A stretch of 49,513 nt of DNA, taken from assembly GCF_000340965.1 (NCBI RefSeq), contig NZ_ANAY01000041.1, positions 1 through 49,513 of the forward strand, read 5' to 3'. Positions 25,515-34,757 of this stretch are shown piece after piece (position 1 is the first letter of the stretch; the number at the start of each line of letters is the position of its first letter). A model generated the notes under the pieces. It was given only the letters and a program-made list of their open reading frames with translations, searched no databases and was not told where the DNA came from. A program made the position numbers and the translations under genes. Source of the DNA: Nocardiopsis kunsanensis DSM 44524. Its GTDB lineage: Bacteria; Actinomycetota; Actinomycetes; Streptosporangiales; Streptosporangiaceae.

Positions 25515-26657
25515 TCAGCTCAGGCGGCGGGCCCCGGCCGACGGCAGGGCCGTGAACACCTCCGGTGCACCGAACCCGCGTTCGGCGAAGGCCGCACGTA
25601 CCGCCTCGGTGCACACCTGCACCTGTTCGGAGTCCACCAGAGCGATCACACAGCCACCGAAACCGCCACCGGTGATGCGAGCCCCCAGGGCACCCGCCGA
25701 CAGCGCCGCCTCCACCGCGGTGTCGACCTCGGCGACACTGACCTCGTAGTCCTCACGCAGGGACACGTGCGAGGCCGTCAACAGCGGTCCTACCTCACGC
25801 AGACGTCCCGCCCGCAACAGCTCCACGGCCCGCAGCACCCGCTCGTTCTCGGTCACCACGTGCCGCACCCGTGCCCGTACCGGCCCCTCGGGCAGGCGCT
25901 GCAGCGCCCGGTCCAGCTCCGGACCGGTGACCTCGCGCAGCGCCGAGACCTCCAGTACACGGGCGGCCCTCTCGCAGGAGCTGCGGCGATCGGCGTAGGC
26001 GCCCTCCACCAGCCGGCGCGGCGCCCTGGTGTCCACCACCAGGAGCGACATGCCTTGCTCGGCCAGGTCGAAGGGCTCGGACACGGTGGTCAGGGACCGG
26101 CAGTCCAGGAACAGCGCCCGCCCCTGCTCGGCCAGCATCACCGCCGACTGGTCCATGATCCCGCAGGGCACACCGACGAAATCGTTCTCCGCACGCTGGG
26201 CGAGCCGCGCCACCTCCTCCGGTGCGGGCTCGTGCCCGTACAGACCGGTGGCGGCCAGGACCGTCGCACAGCACAGCGCCGCCGACGTCGACAGGCCGCT
26301 GCCGGCCGGGATCGTGCTGTCCACCAGCAGATCGAGCCCGCCGACCCTGTGGCCCTCCTCCAGCAGCACCCACAGGGCCCCGGCCTGGTAGGCGGCCCCC
26401 TCCGGCACCGAACCGGGCGCCAGACCGTCCAGGAAGAACTCGTGCGGCCCGGGGAACTGGCGGGAGTGCAACCGCACCTTCCCGTCGTCGCGGCGCGCGG
26501 CGGCCACGGTCAGGCTGTGGGGCAACGCGATCGGCAGCGCGAACCCGCCGTTGTAGTCGGTGTGCTCACCGATGAGGTTGATGCGCCCCGGCGCGGCCCA
26601 CACCCCTTGGGGGGAGCGGCCGAAGGCCTGCCGGAACTGCGCGGCCGGGCCGTTCAC
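25515..26657 (-). CDS. galK: Galactokinase
   Basis: 380 residues. GHMP kinase of the Leloir pathway: phosphorylates alpha-D-galactose to galactose-1-phosphate with ATP. The N-terminal GINLIGEHTDYNGG galactokinase signature, the ATP loop IPAGSGLSTSAAL, and the late ITGGGFGGCVIAL motif are all present. The GTG start (26657) overlaps the stop of galE by four bases (GTGA). Last gene of a four-gene operon. Confidence 0.93.
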   Translation of the reverse strand: MNGPAAQFRQAFGRSPQGVWAAPGRINLIGEHTDYNGGFALPIALPHSLTVAAARRDDGKVRLHSRQFPGPHEFFLDGLAPGSVPEGAAYQAGALWVLLEEGHRVGGLDLLVDSTIPAGSGLSTSAALCCATVLAATGLYGHEPAPEEVARLAQRAENDFVGVPCGIMDQSAVMLAEQGRALFLDCRSLTTVSEPFDLAEQGMSLLVVDTRAPRRLVEGAYADRRSSCERAARVLEVSALREVTGPELDRALQRLPEGPVRARVRHVVTENERVLRAVELLRAGRLREVGPLLTASHVSLREDYEVSVAEVDTAVEAALSAGALGARITGGGFGGCVIALVDSEQVQVCTEAVRAAFAERGFGAPEVFTALPSAGARRLS

Positions 26658-27625
26658 GGCGCCGCCTGCTTTCCCGAACGGCCGCGGACGAATGCCCAGG
26701 CGTCGGCGACGATCGTGTCCAGGTCGCGGGAGGGCTGCCAGTGGAGTTCCTCGCGTGCCCGGTCGTTGGCGGCCACCAGTACCGACGGGTCGCCCGCGCG
26801 CCGGGGACCGTCGACCGCGGGCACGGGGTGCCCGGTCACGCGCCGCACCGCTGCCAACACCTGGCGGACCGTGGAGCCGCCGCCGCTGCCCAGGTTGTAG
26901 ATGCGGTGCGTGCCCGGTTCGGTGCGCTCCAACGCGCGCACGTGGGCCTCGGCCAGGTCGCGCACGTGCAGGTAGTCGCGGACCGCGGTGCCGTCGCAGG
27001 TGGGGTGGTCGGTGCCGTGGACCGAGGCGTGCGAGCTCTGGCCGGCGGCGACCTTCAGCAGGTTGGGGATCAGGTGGGTCTCCGGGTCGTGCCTCTCGCC
27101 GAGACCGGCGTGGGCACCGGCCACGTTGAAGTAGCGCAGGCTGACCGCGCCCAGGCCGTGGGCGCCGGCCCATCCGGTGAGCATGTGGTCCACGGCGAGT
27201 TTGCCCGCGCCGTAGGGGTTGGTGGGTGAGGTCGGGTCGCTCTCGCGCAGGGGCGCGTCCGTGGGCGGGTCGCCGTAGGTGGCGGCGGTGGAGGAGAAGA
27301 CCAGCCGGTCGACCCCGTGTTCGCGCATCGCCTCCAGCAGGGCGAGGGTGCCGCCGACGTTGGTGTGCCAGTAGGGGCCCGGGTCCTGTACGGACTCACC
27401 CACCAGGGACTTGCCGGCGAAGTGCAGGACGGCGTCGAAGGAGGGATCCAGGACCCGGGCGGCGTCGTGGACGCCGCCCTCCACGAAGGCGGCCCCGGAG
27501 GGTACGGCGTCGCGGTGCCCGGCGGAGAGCACGTCGAGCACGGTGACCTCGTGCCCGGCCTCGAGCAGCAGGGCGCTGACGACACTGCCGACGTATCCGG
27601 CGCCGCCGGTGACGAGGAGTTTCAC
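26654..27625 (-). CDS. galE: UDP-glucose 4-epimerase
   Basis: 323 residues, short-chain dehydrogenase fold. The NAD-binding GGAGYVGS loop starts at residue 7, the catalytic Ser-Ser-Thr/Tyr set lies around FSSTAATYG and YGAGK (Tyr and Lys), and RDYLHVRDLA is the usual sugar-nucleotide motif. It interconverts UDP-galactose and UDP-glucose. GTG start at 27625 overlaps the galT stop by four bases; its own stop overlaps the galK start. Confidence 0.93.
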   Translation of the reverse strand: MKLLVTGGAGYVGSVVSALLLEAGHEVTVLDVLSAGHRDAVPSGAAFVEGGVHDAARVLDPSFDAVLHFAGKSLVGESVQDPGPYWHTNVGGTLALLEAMREHGVDRLVFSSTAATYGDPPTDAPLRESDPTSPTNPYGAGKLAVDHMLTGWAGAHGLGAVSLRYFNVAGAHAGLGERHDPETHLIPNLLKVAAGQSSHASVHGTDHPTCDGTAVRDYLHVRDLAEAHVRALERTEPGTHRIYNLGSGGGSTVRQVLAAVRRVTGHPVPAVDGPRRAGDPSVLVAANDRAREELHWQPSRDLDTIVADAWAFVRGRSGKQAAP

Positions 27626-28656
27626 GGGCAGGCCTCCCTCAGACGCCGGGCGGTGGTCTCGGGGGCGACGTCGTTGATGAACACGCCCATGCCGGACTCG
27701 GTCCCGGCCAGGTACTTGAGTTTTTCGGCGGTGCGGCGCACGGAGAAGACCTCCAGGCGCAGGCGGGACAGGTCCCGGTCCCGGCCCTGGCGCACGGGTG
27801 CCTGGTGCCAGGCGGAGACGTAGGGCAGCGGGGTGTCGAAGAGGCGGTCGAGCCGGCCGAGCAGGTCGGTGTAGAGCTCGGCGAAGGCGTCGCGTTCGGT
27901 GCCGTCCAGGGAGGGCAGGTCGGGTACGTGCCGGTGCGGGTACACGTGTACCTCCACCGGCCACCGGGCGGCCTCGGGCACGAACGCGGTCCAGTGGTCG
28001 TTGCGCGCGACCACGCGCGGGCCGTTCTGTTCGGCGGCCAGGACGTCCTCGAACAGGTCGCCGCCGGTCTCTTCCCGGTGGGCGCGGGCCGAGTCCAGCA
28101 CCGTTGCGGTGCGGGGTGTGACGAAGGGTAGCGCGTAGGTCTGCCCGTGCGGGTGGTGCAGGGTCACCCCGATCTCCGGTCCCCGGTTCTCGAAGCAGTA
28201 CACCTGCTCGATCCCGGGTTGCTCGGCCAGCGCGGCGCTGCGGTCGGCCCAGGCGTCGACGATGGTGCGTACCCGCTCGGCGCCCAGCTGGGCCAGGCAG
28301 GTGTTGTGGTCGGAGGAGAAGCACAGCACTTCGCAGCGGCCCTGGTCGCCGCTGAGGGCGGGGAAGCGGTTCTCGAAGGAGACCACGTCGTAGTCGGGGG
28401 AGGGGATCTCGGTCCGCCGGCCGCCGCTGGAGGGGCACAGCGGGCACTGGTCGGTGGGAGGAAGGTGGGTGCGGCTCTGGCGGTGGGCCGCGACCACGAC
28501 CGGTTCCCGGGTGAGCGGGTCCCGGCGCAGTTCCGAGCCCGGCGCGGGTCCGGGCAGCTCGCGCCGGTCCTGGTGCGGAACGCGGCGGGGGCCGTCGGAC
28601 TCGTCGTAGTAGATGATCTGCCGGCCGTCGGCCAGCGTCGCGGTGGTCTTCCTCAT
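27622..28656 (-). CDS. galT: Galactose-1-phosphate uridylyltransferase
   Basis: 344 residues, HIT superfamily. CPLCPS binds zinc near residue 71, FENRFPAL is conserved, and the active site HPHGQ carries the nucleophilic His that is uridylylated. It moves UMP from UDP-glucose to galactose-1-phosphate. Its ATG overlaps the stop of the deoR-type gene (ATGA) and its stop overlaps galE, so all four genes are translationally coupled. Confidence 0.93.
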   Translation of the reverse strand: MRKTTATLADGRQIIYYDESDGPRRVPHQDRRELPGPAPGSELRRDPLTREPVVVAAHRQSRTHLPPTDQCPLCPSSGGRRTEIPSPDYDVVSFENRFPALSGDQGRCEVLCFSSDHNTCLAQLGAERVRTIVDAWADRSAALAEQPGIEQVYCFENRGPEIGVTLHHPHGQTYALPFVTPRTATVLDSARAHREETGGDLFEDVLAAEQNGPRVVARNDHWTAFVPEAARWPVEVHVYPHRHVPDLPSLDGTERDAFAELYTDLLGRLDRLFDTPLPYVSAWHQAPVRQGRDRDLSRLRLEVFSVRRTAEKLKYLAGTESGMGVFINDVAPETTARRLREACP

Positions 28657-29441
28657 CCGGTCTCCGGGGGAACGTCGGTGATCACGAGGCGGCCCACGTG
28701 CTCCTCCAGGGTGCGGCGGGCGTCCGGGGCGAGCCCGTCGTCGGTGACGAGCACGTCGCAGCGGTCCAAGGGGGCGATGGTGCTCAGCCCGACCGTGTCC
28801 CACTTGCTGGAGTCGGCGGCCACCACCAGGGTCTCGGCCGCCTCCACCAGGGCGTGGTCGGTGTCGGACTCCATGAGGTTGGGGGTGGTGAACCCGGCCC
28901 GCTCGGCCATGCCGTGCACGCCCAGGACCAGGGTGTCGAGGTTGATGCCGCGCACCGAGGCCAGGGCGAGCGGTCCGACCAGCGCGTCGGAGGGGGTGCG
29001 GAACCCGCCGGTCAGCGCCACCGTCTGGTCGGAGCGTTCCGAGCGGTGGAAGACCTCGGCCACGTGCAGCGAGTTGGTGATGACGGTCAGGCCGGGCCTC
29101 TCGCGCAGGTACTCGGCGACCAGCGCGGTCGTGGTGCCGGCCGACAACCCCACTGCGCTGTGGGGTTCGACGAGCTCGGCCGCGGCGCGGGCGACGGCGT
29201 GTTTCTGTGCGGCCTGCAGGGTCGACTTGGCGGCGAACCCGGGCTCTTCGGTTCGGGGACCCTCGGGGGCGACGGCGCCGCCGTGCACCTTGCGCAGGGC
29301 GCCGCGGACCTCCAGGGTGTCCAGGTCGCGCCGCACGGTCATGTCGGAGACCGACAGGTCGCCGACGAGGTCGGTGACGCGTACGCTCCCCTCGCGCCGG
29401 AGCCGTTCGAGGATCCGCTCCTGCCGTTGTGCGGCCAGCAT
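28653..29441 (-). CDS. DeoR family regulator heading the gal operon
   Basis: 262 residues. An N-terminal DeoR helix-turn-helix (RQERILERLRREGSVRVTDLVGDLSVSDMTVRRDL) and a sugar-phosphate-sensing domain (LSAGTTTALVAEYL, TNSLHVAEVF, ALTGGF, AADSSKWD) typical of the family. As the first gene of the gal operon, overlapping galT by four bases, it probably represses its own operon and is released by a galactose phosphate. Upstream on the minus strand a TTGACA lies at 29513-29508, and repeated AACAA words lie between it and the start; they could be the promoter and operator. Confidence 0.88.
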   Translation of the reverse strand: MLAAQRQERILERLRREGSVRVTDLVGDLSVSDMTVRRDLDTLEVRGALRKVHGGAVAPEGPRTEEPGFAAKSTLQAAQKHAVARAAAELVEPHSAVGLSAGTTTALVAEYLRERPGLTVITNSLHVAEVFHRSERSDQTVALTGGFRTPSDALVGPLALASVRGINLDTLVLGVHGMAERAGFTTPNLMESDTDHALVEAAETLVVAADSSKWDTVGLSTIAPLDRCDVLVTDDGLAPDARRTLEEHVGRLVITDVPPETG

Positions 29442-29609
29442 CCGACCCCCGTCTGTTCGGGTGTGTTGGTTCTTGTTGTTTCTCAGTGTGCTCCTTGCCG
29501 TTCGGGGTGTCAATGGGGGGTGTCTGTTTGCTTTATGTGTGCGTCCCTGTGGGAAAGTGTGGGTTCTGTCCCGGCGTGCTGTGTCGTCGCGGGGATTGTT
29601 GCGGCCCGC

Positions 29610-30710
29610 TCACCTCTCCGAGAGCGCGGAGAAGGGGTCGTGGCGGAACCCCTGGCCGGTCTCCTCGTCGGTGGCCAGGCACGAGTCCAGCAGCTCCACC
29701 AGGGCGCGGGCGTCCATGTCCACCCCGGTGAAGGCCAGGTGCTGGCGCCGGTCGCCCACCTCGGGGTCCCAGTCGCGGAGGGCGGCGGCGCGGCGTTCGG
29801 GGGAGACCAGGTCCAGGGCGGCTCCGGGTAGGGCAGCCAACCAGGGGCCGCCGTTGTCGACCAGGAGCAGGTCCTGGTGGGAGTCCCAGACCATGAGGTT
29901 GTCGGGCCGGCCGGCCAGCCAGAAACGCCCCCGGCCGCGCAGGCTGACGGAAGCGAGGTCCTCCAGGGCCCGGGCCAGGCGCCCGGGATGCAGGGGCCGG
30001 GTGCGGGTCCAGGTCACCGTACTGACCCCGTGTTCCTCGGGGTGGTCGGTGTAGTGGGCCCAGGCGGGTTCGGTCCGGGCGCGGGCGGCGCCGGTGTCGA
30101 ACTCGGTGCCGGACCAACCGTCGGCGGCCGCGTGGGTGGGGACGGCCGGGGCCCCGGGGTTGAGCTGGGCGAGCAGGGCGAGGGTGTGGGGTGTGGGCTC
30201 GCCCCGCAGGGCGAGGAGGCCGGGGTACTCGATCTGGCGGGTGAGGACCTCGGTGACCGTGCGGTGATCGTCCTGGGCGATGTCCAGGCCGCGGTCGGTG
30301 AGGTCGTCGTGGGTACTCAGGTCGGTGGTGAGGCGGGCGGTGTCCACGGCGGTGACGACGGCGGCCAGGCGCAGCTCGTCCCGCGCGGCGATGCTCTCGG
30401 CGATGAGCTGGGGTTCGACGCTGTTCCAGGCCTCGACCACCACCAGGTCGTGGTGTCCTGCCTCGGCGGTGCGCAGGAGGAAGGGGATCAGGTCCTCGCG
30501 CAGGGTGCAGGAGGCGCAGGCGTGGTCGAGGCGGACCTGTTCGCGTTCGTGTGTGCCGTCGGCGCCGTGGGTCAGGCGCAGTACCGTCCCTTCGCCGGTG
30601 CGGGCCAGGTCGTGGTGGACCGCGAGTGAGTGCGGGGAGGTCGAGAGCAGGGCCTGCGCGGCTTCGTGGCGCGCGAGCCCGTGCAGGCCGGTGACCAAGG
30701 CGATGCGCAT
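29610..30710 (-). CDS. CobW/COG0523-like protein with degenerate P-loop
   Basis: 366 residues. The overall layout is CobW: N-terminal nucleotide-binding-like domain, a cysteine motif after LDHACASC (near the usual CxCC), VVVEAWNSVEP, and a C-terminal CobW_C domain (RPLHPGRLARALEDLA ... WDSHQDLLLVD). The P-loop region reads TGLHGLARHEAAQ and lacks the GxGKT lysine and Ser/Thr, so GTP binding is doubtful. GGAGGA precedes the ATG. A perfect Zur-type box is 37 bases upstream, so it is expected to be made under zinc starvation, where COG0523 proteins act in zinc delivery or sparing. Confidence 0.85.
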   Translation of the reverse strand: MRIALVTGLHGLARHEAAQALLSTSPHSLAVHHDLARTGEGTVLRLTHGADGTHEREQVRLDHACASCTLREDLIPFLLRTAEAGHHDLVVVEAWNSVEPQLIAESIAARDELRLAAVVTAVDTARLTTDLSTHDDLTDRGLDIAQDDHRTVTEVLTRQIEYPGLLALRGEPTPHTLALLAQLNPGAPAVPTHAAADGWSGTEFDTGAARARTEPAWAHYTDHPEEHGVSTVTWTRTRPLHPGRLARALEDLASVSLRGRGRFWLAGRPDNLMVWDSHQDLLLVDNGGPWLAALPGAALDLVSPERRAAALRDWDPEVGDRRQHLAFTGVDMDARALVELLDSCLATDEETGQGFRHDPFSALSER

Positions 30711-30747
30711 GGTGTCCTCCTTCCGGGGGAATCCCCCAAGATTAAAA

Positions 30748-30762
30748 TGAAAACCGTTTTCA
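30748..30762 (-). promoter_or_regulatory. Zur box
   Basis: TGAAAAC-C-GTTTTCA, a perfect 7-1-7 palindrome matching the actinobacterial Zur operator pattern TGAAAA-N3-TTTTCA. It lies in the promoter of the CobW-like gene. Confidence 0.8.
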
Positions 30763-31087
30763 AATTCTAGCCGCCCCAGGGCGCTGCTCGGGACCGTCCG
30801 CGGCCGGGAGAACCCCGCCGGGCCTCGGCGCAACGACCCGGCGCCGGCAGGGCGCGAACAGCCGACCCGCGGCCGGATACCGCGCCCGGGCTCGGCACCC
30901 GCCGATCACACCGGTGTCCCGCCGCCCGGAACGGGCGGTCTCCACCGGGCAAACTTCACGTGTTCCTTAACCCACGCAAACGCGCGCGCGTGAGAGTCTG
31001 GGATCCCCGTCCGCGACAGCACGCCCCCGAGCGAGCACGCCCCGCGGACAGGACGAGTTCCCGCACCTGGAGCGCCACAGCACCAGG
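30763..31087. other. Intergenic, divergent promoters
   Basis: About 325 GC-rich bases between the CobW-like gene and the methyltransferase. No gene seen. Confidence 0.45.
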
Positions 31088-31912
31088 GTGACCGACCGAG
31101 AAGGCCACGAACAGCCGATGCCGAAACGAACCTCACTCACCGCGGATCGTTCCTCCCTGAGGCACCGCATCCGCTACGCGATGCGCCACCCCGAACGGAT
31201 CGGCCCGTACCTGCGCCGCTCCGCCCGCGACATGCGGCTGCGACTGACCCACCGCGACCACGTCTCCTACTACCGCGCGGTGATGGCCTCCGACACCGCG
31301 CGCGACCCCAGGAGGGCCGTGGGCAGCCGCAACGAGAAGCGCTGGCTGGCCCTGGGCCGGATGCAGTTCGACTACCTGACCGGCCACGGCCTCAAGCCCG
31401 GCCAACGCATGCTCGACATCGGCTGCGGCAACCTGCGCGCCGGGTGGCGTTTCATCGAGTACCTCGACCCCGGTGACTACTACGGGATCGACATCTCCCC
31501 GGACATCCTCATCGCAGCCAAGAAGGTGCTGTCCGAACGCGGACTGCAGCACAAGCTCCCGCACCTGACACTCACCCACGACCTGACCTTCGACTTCCTG
31601 CCCGAGCACCACTTCGACGTCGTCCACGCCCACAGCGTCTTCTCGCACTCCCCGCCACAGGTCATCGACGAGTGCCTGGCCCACGTGGAACGGGTGCTCG
31701 CCCCGGGCGGGTTCTTCGACTTCACCTTCGACCGCACCGAGGGCGCCGAGCACCACGTGCTGCGCGAGGACTTCTACTACCGCACCGAGAACCTGATCGC
31801 CCTGGCCGAGAGGCACGGACTGAACGCGAAGTTCATGGACGACTGGGAAGAGCTCCCGCACGGCCAGTCCAAGATCCGCGTCACCGTGCCCGAGCGTGAC
31901 GTCTCTGTCTGA
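31088..31912 (+). CDS. Class I SAM-dependent methyltransferase
   Basis: 274 residues from GTG 31088, or 264 from ATG 31118; neither has a good ribosome site. A basic N-terminal region rich in Arg (MRLRLTHRDH) precedes the methyltransferase core, with motif I MLDIGCGNLRAG near residue 100, GIDISPD for the acidic strand-2 end, and VVHAHSVFSHSPPQVIDECL for motif II/III. The last part resembles TylF/UbiE-type small-molecule methyltransferases. Acceptor unknown. It stands alone between CobW and radical SAM genes. Confidence 0.82.
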   Translation: MTDREGHEQPMPKRTSLTADRSSLRHRIRYAMRHPERIGPYLRRSARDMRLRLTHRDHVSYYRAVMASDTARDPRRAVGSRNEKRWLALGRMQFDYLTGHGLKPGQRMLDIGCGNLRAGWRFIEYLDPGDYYGIDISPDILIAAKKVLSERGLQHKLPHLTLTHDLTFDFLPEHHFDVVHAHSVFSHSPPQVIDECLAHVERVLAPGGFFDFTFDRTEGAEHHVLREDFYYRTENLIALAERHGLNAKFMDDWEELPHGQSKIRVTVPERDVSV

Positions 31913-31954
31913 GCCGGCCGGGCCGGGCGGCCCGTTTCCCCCACGGGTCCGAGG

Positions 31955-33040
31955 TCAAAAACCGAGGGAGAGCTGCTGAGTCGCGGCTCCCGGGGCCGGT
32001 GTCTGCGACGGTGTGGCCGGGCGCGTGCGTTCCTTCCGTGGCCGGTGCCGCGCGGGCCCGTTGAGCCCGTACCGTCCGGCGGCCTCGTGCACCGCCGCCA
32101 CAACCGCGTCGCCGTAGGCCTTCGGGACGTAGGAACCGCGTCCGTACAACTCCCGGTACAGCGGCACCAGGTGCGGATGCTCCCGCTGCAGCCACGCCCG
32201 GTACCACTCCCGCGCACCGGGCCGCAGGTGCAGAACGACCGGGGTGAGGCGGGCCGCCCCCGCCTCGGCGATCGCCGCGACGGTCTCCTCGATCTGCTCC
32301 GCCGAATCGGTGAGCCCCGGCAGGATCGGCGCCATCAGCGCCGAACAGCGCAGTCCCCGTTCGGCGAAGCGGCGCACCACGTCCAGCCGTGCGCGCGGGC
32401 TCGGCGTGCCCGGCTCCACCGACCGCCACACCGCCTCGTCCACAGACCCGACCGAGACCGCCAGGCCCACATCCGTGACCCGGGACGCCTCCTCGATGAG
32501 GTCGAGGTCGCGCAGCACCAACCGACCTTTGGTGAGCAGTGAGAACGGGTTGGCCGCGTCGCGCAGCGCCCCGATGATCTGCGGCATGAGCCGGTAGTGG
32601 CCCTCCGCACGCTGGTACGGGTCGGTGTTGGTGCCCATCGCCACCGGCTCCCCGGCCCAGTCGGGACGCGCCAGCTCGGCGCGCAGTAGTTCGCCGGCGT
32701 TGGTCTTGACCATGATCCGGGTGTCGAAGTCCCGGCCGCTGTCCAGATCGAGGTACTCGTGTGTGCGCCGCGCGAAGCAGTACACACACGCGTGCGCGCA
32801 CCCGCGGTACGGATTGAGCGTCCACCGCATCATGGGATCTTCGCCCGGAACCCGGTTGATGATCGACCGGGCCCGGATCTCCACCGCCACGGGGGCGTCG
32901 CCGGTACCGGACTCCACGGGGCCCGGCCCCGGTGCCTTCAACCCCGCGCGGCCGGTGCCGCGCTCGGGTGGGGTTGGTGCCTCGAACAGGGTCTGCTGCC
33001 CCGTGTCCTCGGTGTCGTTTCGGAGGTTCTCCCAGCGCAT
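31955..33040 (-). CDS. Rv2578c family radical SAM protein
   Basis: 361 residues. The radical SAM cluster CAHACVYC (Cx3Cx2C) lies near residue 81, within PYRGCAHACVYCFAR. GTNTDPYQRAEG is the SAM-binding-like stretch and SVGSVDEAVW a typical SPASM-less barrel segment; the fold is that of the SplB/spore-photoproduct-lyase-like COG1533 proteins. Function is unknown. In the M. tuberculosis homologue region an SOS box lies near this gene, and here too a LexA-like box sits 8 bases upstream of the start. Confidence 0.88.
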   Translation of the reverse strand: MRWENLRNDTEDTGQQTLFEAPTPPERGTGRAGLKAPGPGPVESGTGDAPVAVEIRARSIINRVPGEDPMMRWTLNPYRGCAHACVYCFARRTHEYLDLDSGRDFDTRIMVKTNAGELLRAELARPDWAGEPVAMGTNTDPYQRAEGHYRLMPQIIGALRDAANPFSLLTKGRLVLRDLDLIEEASRVTDVGLAVSVGSVDEAVWRSVEPGTPSPRARLDVVRRFAERGLRCSALMAPILPGLTDSAEQIEETVAAIAEAGAARLTPVVLHLRPGAREWYRAWLQREHPHLVPLYRELYGRGSYVPKAYGDAVVAAVHEAAGRYGLNGPARHRPRKERTRPATPSQTPAPGAATQQLSLGF

Positions 33041-33047
33041 GACTCAT

Positions 33048-33067
33048 ATTCGAACACGGTTTCGAAT
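33048..33067. promoter_or_regulatory. LexA (SOS) box-like palindrome
   Basis: A perfect 7-6-7 inverted repeat ATTCGAA-CACGGT-TTCGAAT. Its core TCGAACACGGTTTCGA differs in one position from the actinobacterial SOS box TCGAAC-N4-GTTCGA. It lies immediately upstream of the radical SAM gene start at 33040. Confidence 0.65.
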
Positions 33068-33248
33068 GCCTGTCCAGGGCGGGATGTGGACAGGGACGAG
33101 AACCCCGCGGGGCAGGGGAAGGAGCGGCACGAGCGTGCAGCGCCCGCGGCTCCGTCGACGAGGACGATCCCGCTTGCTCGACCACCCTCGAGCTGAGCTG
33201 AGCGGCCGGCGGTCTGTGGCTCCGGGCCAGAAGCGAACGAGCTCCCGG

Positions 33249-34757
33249 TCAGTCCACCCGGGCCAGGCTGAGCGTGGTCACCGGCTCACCGCCGACGTCG
33301 CCCTCATCGAAGAAGTCGATCGCCATCGTGTCGCCGTCCACGATCACCGCGACCTGCTCGTCGAGCCGCGCCGACTGCGTGAGCACACACTGGCCGGGCT
33401 CCATCGAGTCGAAGGAGACCACCGCGTCGTATCCACGATCGGTCGACCCGCTCAGATTCAGGTCCGTGTCGCAGTCGTCGCGGTCGATGTCGAGCTGGCC
33501 GGACTGGTCGCCCTCCTGGGCCTGCAACTCCACCTGGGCACCGTTCTCGGCCACACCCTCCCAATCGCCCTCGTGAGCCTGGGAGAACCGGGGCACACCC
33601 TCGGCGGGATCCAGGTCGCGGTCACCGGACGCGGGCTCCTCGGGGTCCCCGCTCGGCTCCGTTCCGCCTTCCGAACCCGGCTCGCCGGCACCGGCCGACT
33701 GCTCGGAGCCCCCCTGAGAGTCCGCCTGCCAGGGCGGGGCGTTCATTCCCAGGCCCAGAGACAGGCCCGCCAGGAACAACCCCGCGCCCGCCAGGACCGC
33801 CCCGGTGCCCAGCAGCCAGCCACGCGCACGCGAGCGCTTCCGCGGCCCCTTCGCGCCGACCGCCTGCCCCTGCGCTGCGGTCGGGGCGACCATGGTCGCC
33901 TGCGCCGCGTGCGCGGCCTGCACGAGCGTGCCCGCGTCCGCGGGGCCGCCCTGGCGCCCCAGCAGCCTCATGAGCACGTCCACCGAGCTCGGCCGCGCCG
34001 CCGGGTCCTTGGCCAGCGCTCCGGCCACCAGGTCGCGCAGGGGCTCGGGCACCCGGCTCAGGTCGGGTTCGACGTTGACGACGTTGTGCAGCACGTTCGC
34101 CACCGTCGTGCCCTGGAACGGCGATCGTCCCGTGGCCGCGTACGCGATGACCGCACCCCAGGAGAAGACGTCCGAGGCGGCCGTCGCCCGCCCGTCGGCG
34201 ATCTGTTCCGGCGCCATGAACGCCGGCGTGCCGATCGGTGAGTTGGTCAGTGTGCCCGCACCGAGGGTGTTCTGCGCGATCCCGAAGTCGATGACCCGGG
34301 CCCCGTCCCCGCCCAGAAGGACGTTGCCGGGTTTGAGGTCGCGGTGCACGATCCCCGCCTCGTGGATCGCCACCAGCGCCGTCGCTGTCGCCACCGCCAG
34401 GCGGCTCAGATCGCCGCCGCCCATCGGCCCCTGCGTACCCAGGTGGTCCTGCAACGACGGGCCGTCCACGTACTCGCTGACGATGTAGGGCGGCCGGGCC
34501 TCGAAGTCCACCGCCAGCACCGCCGCGGTGCAGAACGACGCGACCTGACGCGCCGCCTGTGCCTCGCGCACGAACCGCTGCCGCATCCCCGGGTCGTCCA
34601 CAACCTCGCTGTTGAGGGTCTTGACCGCTACCGGGACCCCGTCCGGCCCCTCGGCCAGGTACACGGTGCCCTGGCCCCCGGTGCCGATCCGTCCGGTCAG
34701 GACGAACGCGCCGACGCGGCGCGGGTCGGTCTCACGCAGGGGAGAGGGGGAGCTCAC
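33249..34757 (-). CDS. Membrane Ser/Thr protein kinase (PknB type)
   Basis: 502 residues from a GTG at 34757. Kinase domain about residues 15-270: glycine loop GRIGTGGQGTVY, VAVKTL (ATP Lys), IVHRDLKPGN, VIDFGIAQ (Asp), GTPAFMAPEQ activation segment. A basic linker (RKRSRARG) then one transmembrane helix (about 330-350) leads to an acidic, Gly/Ser-rich linker and an extracellular beta-rich domain with two Cys (DDCDTD, GQCVL) that may form a disulfide. There are no PASTA repeats, so the sensed ligand is unknown. Phosphorylates proteins on Ser/Thr. Confidence 0.92.
   Translation of the reverse strand: MSSPSPLRETDPRRVGAFVLTGRIGTGGQGTVYLAEGPDGVPVAVKTLNSEVVDDPGMRQRFVREAQAARQVASFCTAAVLAVDFEARPPYIVSEYVDGPSLQDHLGTQGPMGGGDLSRLAVATATALVAIHEAGIVHRDLKPGNVLLGGDGARVIDFGIAQNTLGAGTLTNSPIGTPAFMAPEQIADGRATAASDVFSWGAVIAYAATGRSPFQGTTVANVLHNVVNVEPDLSRVPEPLRDLVAGALAKDPAARPSSVDVLMRLLGRQGGPADAGTLVQAAHAAQATMVAPTAAQGQAVGAKGPRKRSRARGWLLGTGAVLAGAGLFLAGLSLGLGMNAPPWQADSQGGSEQSAGAGEPGSEGGTEPSGDPEEPASGDRDLDPAEGVPRFSQAHEGDWEGVAENGAQVELQAQEGDQSGQLDIDRDDCDTDLNLSGSTDRGYDAVVSFDSMEPGQCVLTQSARLDEQVAVIVDGDTMAIDFFDEGDVGGEPVTTLSLARVD

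Noticed and set aside
28147..30054. 635-codon plus-strand open frame across galT, deoR and cobW
   Set aside because: Crosses three well-supported minus-strand genes and has no family features.
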